DNA of 64,000 nt from an uncultured Christensenellaceae bacterium (lineage in GTDB: Bacteria; Bacillota; Clostridia; Christensenellales; UMGS416). This document shows, piece by piece, positions 60,684 through 64,000 of the stretch (the stretch's first letter is position 1; every line of letters starts with the position of its first letter). The notes under the pieces are model-generated. The model did no database searches, was not told the DNA's origin, and saw nothing but the letters and a program-made list of their open reading frames with translations. The translations under genes and the position numbers were made by a program. The DNA is taken from the NCBI GenBank assembly GCA_944376795.1, contig CALWDW010000052.1, forward strand, positions 1-64,000, written 5' to 3'.

Positions 60684-62432
60684 CTATGTATTCATGTTGC
60701 TGCTGACAATCCCGCGGGCGGCGTCCATGGTCACCGCCGTTCCCGCCTTTAGGATCCGCGTTGCATTGGCAGCGCCCACGATAACCGGGATATTCAGCGC
60801 CATACCAAAAATAGCCGCATGCGAATTGAGTCCACCCATCTCCGTAATAATGCCCGCAGCCCGCCGCATATAGGAAATAATCGCGTTGCTCGTTTGGCTG
60901 ATCACCAGGATATCGCCATCCCGAAACTCTCGCGCGACCTCCTCCTCACTGCAGCAGACGCAGAGATTGGCCACCGTACTCAGCTGGGTTACCCCTACCC
61001 CCTGCACCAAGATATGACCCACGATGTGAACCTTCATCAGGTTGGTAGTTCCGGGAACCCCCAGCGGCACGCCGGCCGTGATCACGACCAAATCGCCATT
61101 GGCCACCAATCCCGCATCCTCCGACACCTGCACAGCATGCTCGAAGAGATCATCGGTGTTATTCTTCTCCTCTACCAGAAGGGGGGTCACGCCCCAGGAA
61201 AGATTCAGCTGACGGCAGACCTGGGGATCGGTGCTGCACCCGATAATGGGGCTCATGGGGCGGTACTTGGAGATCATGCGGGCGGTTTTACCCGACTTGG
61301 TAACCGTAATGATGGCGGTTGCGCCCAGGTCGTGGGCGGTTGTGCAGGTAGCGTGGGAAATGGCGTTGGTGGCGTTGGGCGCATCCATAATGCCATTGCT
61401 TTGGAAGCGCTGGATATAGTCGATATCCCCCTCCGCGCGGCGGGCAATGCGGTCCATGGTACGCAGGGACTCCACCGGATAGAGCCCGGCAGCCGTCTCT
61501 CCGGACAGCATAATAGCGCTGGTACCGTCATAAATCGCGTTGGCCACGTCGGTAGCCTCCGCGCGGGTAGGCCGGGGATTTTTCATCATGGAGTCCAGCA
61601 TTTGGGTTGCCGTAATCACCTGCTTCCCGCTGCCATAGACCTTCTTAATCATCATTTTCTGCAGAATCGGCACCTCTTCCAGGGGGATCTCCACCCCCAT
61701 GTCTCCCCGCGCCACCATAATGCCATCAGAGACGTGGATGATCGCATCCAGATTATCAATGCCCTCCAGGTTTTCGATTTTGGCAATGATCCGGATCTGA
61801 TCGGCTCCTTTATCATGCAGAATGGCACGGATGGCTTGGATATCCTCCGCCGAGCGGGTAAAGGACGCCGCAATAAAATCAAAGCCCATCTCAATACCAA
61901 AAAGGATATCACTGCGGTCCTTTTCACTGATATATGGCATGCTCAGGTGGATGCCGGGTACATTCAGGCCCTTATTGTTGGCAATGTAGCCATCATTCAT
62001 CACTCGGCAGACGATCTCCCGGTCGTCAAAGTGCTCCACCTTCATCTCGATCAGGCCGTCGTCAATCAGAATGGTGGTGCCTACATGAATATCCCGTGGA
62101 AGCTCCTGATAGGAAATGCTGGCGCGCTGGCAGTTCCCCAAGATCGGCTCGGTAACCAAGGTAAAGATATCGTCCTTGTGCAGCAAAACCCTGTCGTTTT
62201 CAATCATGCCTAGGCGGATCTCCGGCCCTTTGGTATCCAAGAGGGTCGCAACGGGCAGATTCAGTTCCTCCCGAAGACGCACCACCATATCGTAGCGCAT
62301 CTTATGCGCCGCGTGATCCTGGTGTGAGAAATTAAAGCGAGCCACGTTCATGCCGGAAAGCATGAGTTCTCTCATGACGTTTTCATCATCGGTAGATGGA
62401 CCCAGTGTGCAAATGATTTTGGTTCTTCTCAT
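60684..62432 (-). CDS. pyk: Pyruvate kinase with C-terminal PEP-utiliser domain
   Basis: Glycolytic enzyme converting PEP and ADP to pyruvate and ATP; 582 residues. The barrel carries ARFNFSHQDH (about 31-40), DTKGPEIRLG (about 66-75), and the IAKIENLEGIDNLDAI catalytic region (about 220-235); MVARGDMGVEIP and TATQMLDSM follow. The last ~90 residues are the extra swivelling domain found in Bacillus and clostridial PK (GGLNSHAAIFG). There the usual TSH reads NSH: the His is kept and Thr is lost. ATG 62432 is used. The promoter region contains an operator-like repeat. Confidence 0.96.
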   Translation of the reverse strand: MRRTKIICTLGPSTDDENVMRELMLSGMNVARFNFSHQDHAAHKMRYDMVVRLREELNLPVATLLDTKGPEIRLGMIENDRVLLHKDDIFTLVTEPILGNCQRASISYQELPRDIHVGTTILIDDGLIEMKVEHFDDREIVCRVMNDGYIANNKGLNVPGIHLSMPYISEKDRSDILFGIEMGFDFIAASFTRSAEDIQAIRAILHDKGADQIRIIAKIENLEGIDNLDAIIHVSDGIMVARGDMGVEIPLEEVPILQKMMIKKVYGSGKQVITATQMLDSMMKNPRPTRAEATDVANAIYDGTSAIMLSGETAAGLYPVESLRTMDRIARRAEGDIDYIQRFQSNGIMDAPNATNAISHATCTTAHDLGATAIITVTKSGKTARMISKYRPMSPIIGCSTDPQVCRQLNLSWGVTPLLVEEKNNTDDLFEHAVQVSEDAGLVANGDLVVITAGVPLGVPGTTNLMKVHIVGHILVQGVGVTQLSTVANLCVCCSEEEVAREFRDGDILVISQTSNAIISYMRRAAGIITEMGGLNSHAAIFGMALNIPVIVGAANATRILKAGTAVTMDAARGIVSSNMNT

Positions 62433-62489
62433 CGAAAAGCAGCCCCCCCATTTCGTCATACTGCGGTTCTGCATACTTCATACATTTTT

Positions 62490-62550
62490 ATTGTAGCACA
62501 GCAGGGAAAAAAAGTATACAACAAGTGCGCAACAAGTGCGGGTTGTATAC
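62490..62550 (-). promoter_or_regulatory. pyk promoter region with operator-like inverted and direct repeats
   Basis: A minus-strand TACAAT (62495-62490) is the likely -10 of pyk. Upstream, GTATACAAC (62514-62522) and GTTGTATAC (62542-62550) form perfect 9-bp inverted arms 19 bases apart. Between them CAACAAGTGCG occurs twice in direct tandem (62519-62529, 62530-62540). The repeats sit over and just above the -35 position, as expected for a repressor or activator site. Confidence 0.6.
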
Positions 62551-62612
62551 GTATGCTTTTCACAATCTGTTCATTCTCTAGCCACAACAAAGATACAACT
62601 CTCCGGTATGAT

Positions 62613-62748
62613 AGAACTATCGGCGGACGATAAGAGCTTCCACCGTTGAGACGATAGATTTCCTTCTTTCCTTCTCCTTCCCCTGCAGGCAGCCAACGCG
62701 CTGCCAACTTCCCAGAGTGGGCTTCCCCTGTTGGAAGCCCATTTCTTT
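62613..62748 (+). ncRNA. Candidate small RNA ending in an intrinsic terminator
   Basis: No plus-strand gene follows, yet a strong terminator (GGGCTTCC 62719-62726, GGAAGCCC 62733-62740, then ATTTCTTT) lies here. A TATGAT box (62607-62612) stands about 110 bases before it; the -35 is poor. The 5' part can fold through CTATCG (62617-62622) with CGATAG (62652-62657). No known RNA family is recognised. Confidence 0.3.
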
Positions 62749-62780
62749 ATGCCGGCATGCAGTGACCCGTCCAAAAGCAA

Positions 62781-62815
62781 AAAGAAGGGCGCGGTCTGCC
62801 CGCGCTCTTCGCAGC
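62781..62815 (-). terminator. Terminator after the small P-loop gene
   Basis: On the minus strand GAAG-GCGCGG pairs with CCGCGC-CTTC and is followed by TTTTTGC; about 20 bases beyond the stop codon. Confidence 0.75.
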
Positions 62816-62831
62816 ATAAAGCATTCTGTTC

Positions 62832-63245
62832 CTAGATGATGTAGTCCTTCAGGAAGGGCTCGGGATCATCCTGGTTTCCACTGATGCTGAGCACAAACTC
62901 TACATTATTCTTCTCTGCCATGGCCAGAATCTTCCCAAAGAAGGCCTCCAGCTCCGCAGCGGAAGAAAGCCCCGTAATTGACGGCAGCGCATCGATGAAA
63001 ATCGTCACGATATCAAAGTTCGCAGCAATCATACCCTGGATGAAGCCGCAGAAAATATTCACGTCCTTATCAATATATTCGGACGCATTCACATAGCGGA
63101 TCTCGTGAGGCAGATCCAGCATGCAGCGGTTGTCCTTCTCAACAAAGACAACATGTCCATTGCTGTTTTTGGCCTCATCCTTGGCCATGGTGATCATACG
63201 ATTGGTCTTCCCGGAACCGCGCCTGCCGTAAATGATCTTTACCAT
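62832..63245 (-). CDS. Small P-loop NTPase
   Basis: A 137-residue protein with Walker A GRRGSGKTN (7-15) at the very N-terminus and a hydrophobic strand ending in IFIDALPS (about 82-89), a Walker-B-like segment, then a FVLSISG strand (about 118-124). It looks like a minimal RecA/AAA-type core. The start follows GAGGAGG. It is transcribed from its own promoter region and terminated before pyk. Function unknown. Confidence 0.8.
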   Translation of the reverse strand: MVKIIYGRRGSGKTNRMITMAKDEAKNSNGHVVFVEKDNRCMLDLPHEIRYVNASEYIDKDVNIFCGFIQGMIAANFDIVTIFIDALPSITGLSSAAELEAFFGKILAMAEKNNVEFVLSISGNQDDPEPFLKDYII

Positions 63246-63295
63246 TGGTGGACTCCTCCTCGTATTTATGTCCTGAACTTATATCTATTATATAC

Positions 63296-63347
63296 GAAAA
63301 GAGGGCAATTGAAAAGTGAATTTTATAAAAACACTTCTCCTGCCCTC
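63296..63347 (-). terminator. Terminator after the Re-citrate synthase gene
   Basis: On the minus strand GAGGGCA ... TGCCCTC (63347-63341 and 63307-63301) with an inner GAAGTG/CACTTTTC stem, followed by TTTTC. It overlaps the promoter region of the small P-loop gene, whose TATAAT lies about 20 bases further on. Confidence 0.65.
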
Positions 63348-63367
63348 AAAAGCGCCCAAATACTTTA

Positions 63368-64000
63368 CTAAATTTTTTCCTTGTGATAGAAGATCAGCTG
63401 ACGGTGAAGCTCAGGATCAAACTGATAAACCATCTCGTCCAACTCCTGGTCGCCGAAGGTTGTCGTCCGGCCCTGGGCAAACTGCTTGTCCACCTCCTGC
63501 TTAATCGCGGCCACTACGGGATGGGTCTTTTCAATGGCCATGTGGCCGCCCAGCTTGTAGTAGGACATCATCCAGTGCGCAATACCAGCTGCGCCGGAAT
63601 GCGTGCCCACCATCACCGTCGGCGCCCGACCCAGAATCTTCTGCGTATCGAAGATATTGTAGATCTCCTCGTCCTTCAGCAGGCCGTCGGCATGGATCCC
63701 CGCGCGGGTCGCGTTGAAGTTTCGCCCCACAAAGGGCGTCCGGGGAGGAATCACATAGCCCAACTCCTCTTCAAAGAACTCCGCAATGGCCGTGATGGCC
63801 GAAAGGTCCATGCCGTCGGTGGTTCCCCGCAGGGAAGCGTACTCGATGGCCATGGCCTCCAGGGGACAGTTACCCGTTCGCTCGCCAATTCCCAGCATGG
63901 AGCAGTTCACCGAGCTGCAGCCATATAACCAAGCGGTCGCGGCATTGCAAACCACCTTATAGAAGTCGTTGTGTCCATGCCACTCCAGCATTTCCGAAGG
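63368..64000 (-). CDS. Re-citrate synthase (homocitrate-synthase-like), C-terminal part
   Basis: The 3' 210 codons of a gene entering from the right edge. The product is a DRE-TIM metallolyase C-terminal half: EWHGHNDFYKVVCNA (metal-binding HGHND), WLYGCSSVNCSMLGIGERTGN, PFVGRNFNATRAGIHADG, and GTHSGAAGIAHW. This pattern resembles Re-citrate synthase of Clostridium kluyveri more than 2-isopropylmalate synthase, and there is no LeuA regulatory domain. The enzyme condenses oxaloacetate and acetyl-CoA to citrate with opposite stereochemistry to the normal Si enzyme, feeding glutamate synthesis in anaerobes. Homocitrate synthase is the main alternative. Confidence 0.82.
   Translation of the reverse strand, partial: PSEMLEWHGHNDFYKVVCNAATAWLYGCSSVNCSMLGIGERTGNCPLEAMAIEYASLRGTTDGMDLSAITAIAEFFEEELGYVIPPRTPFVGRNFNATRAGIHADGLLKDEEIYNIFDTQKILGRAPTVMVGTHSGAAGIAHWMMSYYKLGGHMAIEKTHPVVAAIKQEVDKQFAQGRTTTFGDQELDEMVYQFDPELHRQLIFYHKEKI

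Noticed and set aside
60819-62213. 464-codon plus-strand frame
   Set aside because: Antisense shadow of pyruvate kinase; His/Gly/Asn-rich composition and no start site.

Overview
The window reads as chromosome of a low-redundancy Gram-positive bacterium of the Clostridia (Firmicutes). It carries HPr kinase, a Crh/HPr-like protein, the murB-rapZ-yvcK-whiA cluster, a T-box leader on trpS, TRAP (MtrB), AGGAGG-type ribosome binding sites and clostridial Re-citrate synthase. Base composition looks mid-50s % GC by eye. A bile salt hydrolase suggests a gut inhabitant. I cannot name a genus; a Christensenellales-like gut lineage is a guess. Genes lie mostly on the minus strand in tight, often overlapping operons. 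I see no rRNA, tRNA, CRISPR array or prophage.

Layout. 0-4 kb: end of a truncated transposase-like CDS, a Gfo/Idh/MocA oxidoreductase, and a HAD-hprK-glucokinase operon for sugar sensing and entry. 4-9.5 kb: uvrC, then a MoxR-DUF58-DUF4129 operon. 9.5-13.6 kb: two tandem paralogous glycoside-hydrolase-like proteins. 13.8-17 kb: FHA-FtsW-PBP cell-wall operon. 17-18 kb: IS3 relic beside a broken gene. 18-20 kb: DUF5685, a J-domain protein with a cysteine-rich tail, and DUF2284. 20-22 kb: two tandem esterases. 22-25 kb: a phosphatase, then trpS behind a tryptophan T-box. 25-30 kb: G1P dehydrogenase, HAD phosphatase, esterase, GHMP kinase and phosphomannose-isomerase-like genes. 30-36 kb: an oxidoreductase, an AEC transporter, a gene-poor stretch, a sugar isomerase, and ribokinase.

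36-44 kb: late cobalamin genes (cobC-like, cobS, cobU) run into an accessory-looking group of three NUDIX hydrolases, acetyltransferases, a kinase-GNAT fusion, another P-loop kinase and bile salt hydrolase. 44-52 kb: a terpenoid-cyclase-fold protein, rlmD, pfkA, mtrB (TRAP) and dnaE. 52-56 kb: murB-rapZ-yvcK-whiA-crh, in the Bacillus order, with its own sigma-A promoter. 56-60.5 kb: a solute-binding-like protein, a phosphoesterase, an aminoglycoside-phosphotransferase-fold kinase and a repeat-bearing DUF4397 protein. 60.6-64 kb: pyruvate kinase, a small P-loop protein and the 3' part of Re-citrate synthase.

Two regulatory themes stand out. Carbon control: HPr kinase (2.3 kb) and a Crh-like partner (51.8 kb) that keeps Ser46 but has Ser in place of the catalytic His15, alongside glucokinase, pfkA and pyk. 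Tryptophan control: TRAP with its RNA-binding residues intact, and a T-box on trpS. I found no clear wholly new system. The best leads are the Crh-like protein, TRAP plus T-box, the J-domain/DUF5685 pair, the G1P-dehydrogenase locus and the operator-like repeat in front of pyk.
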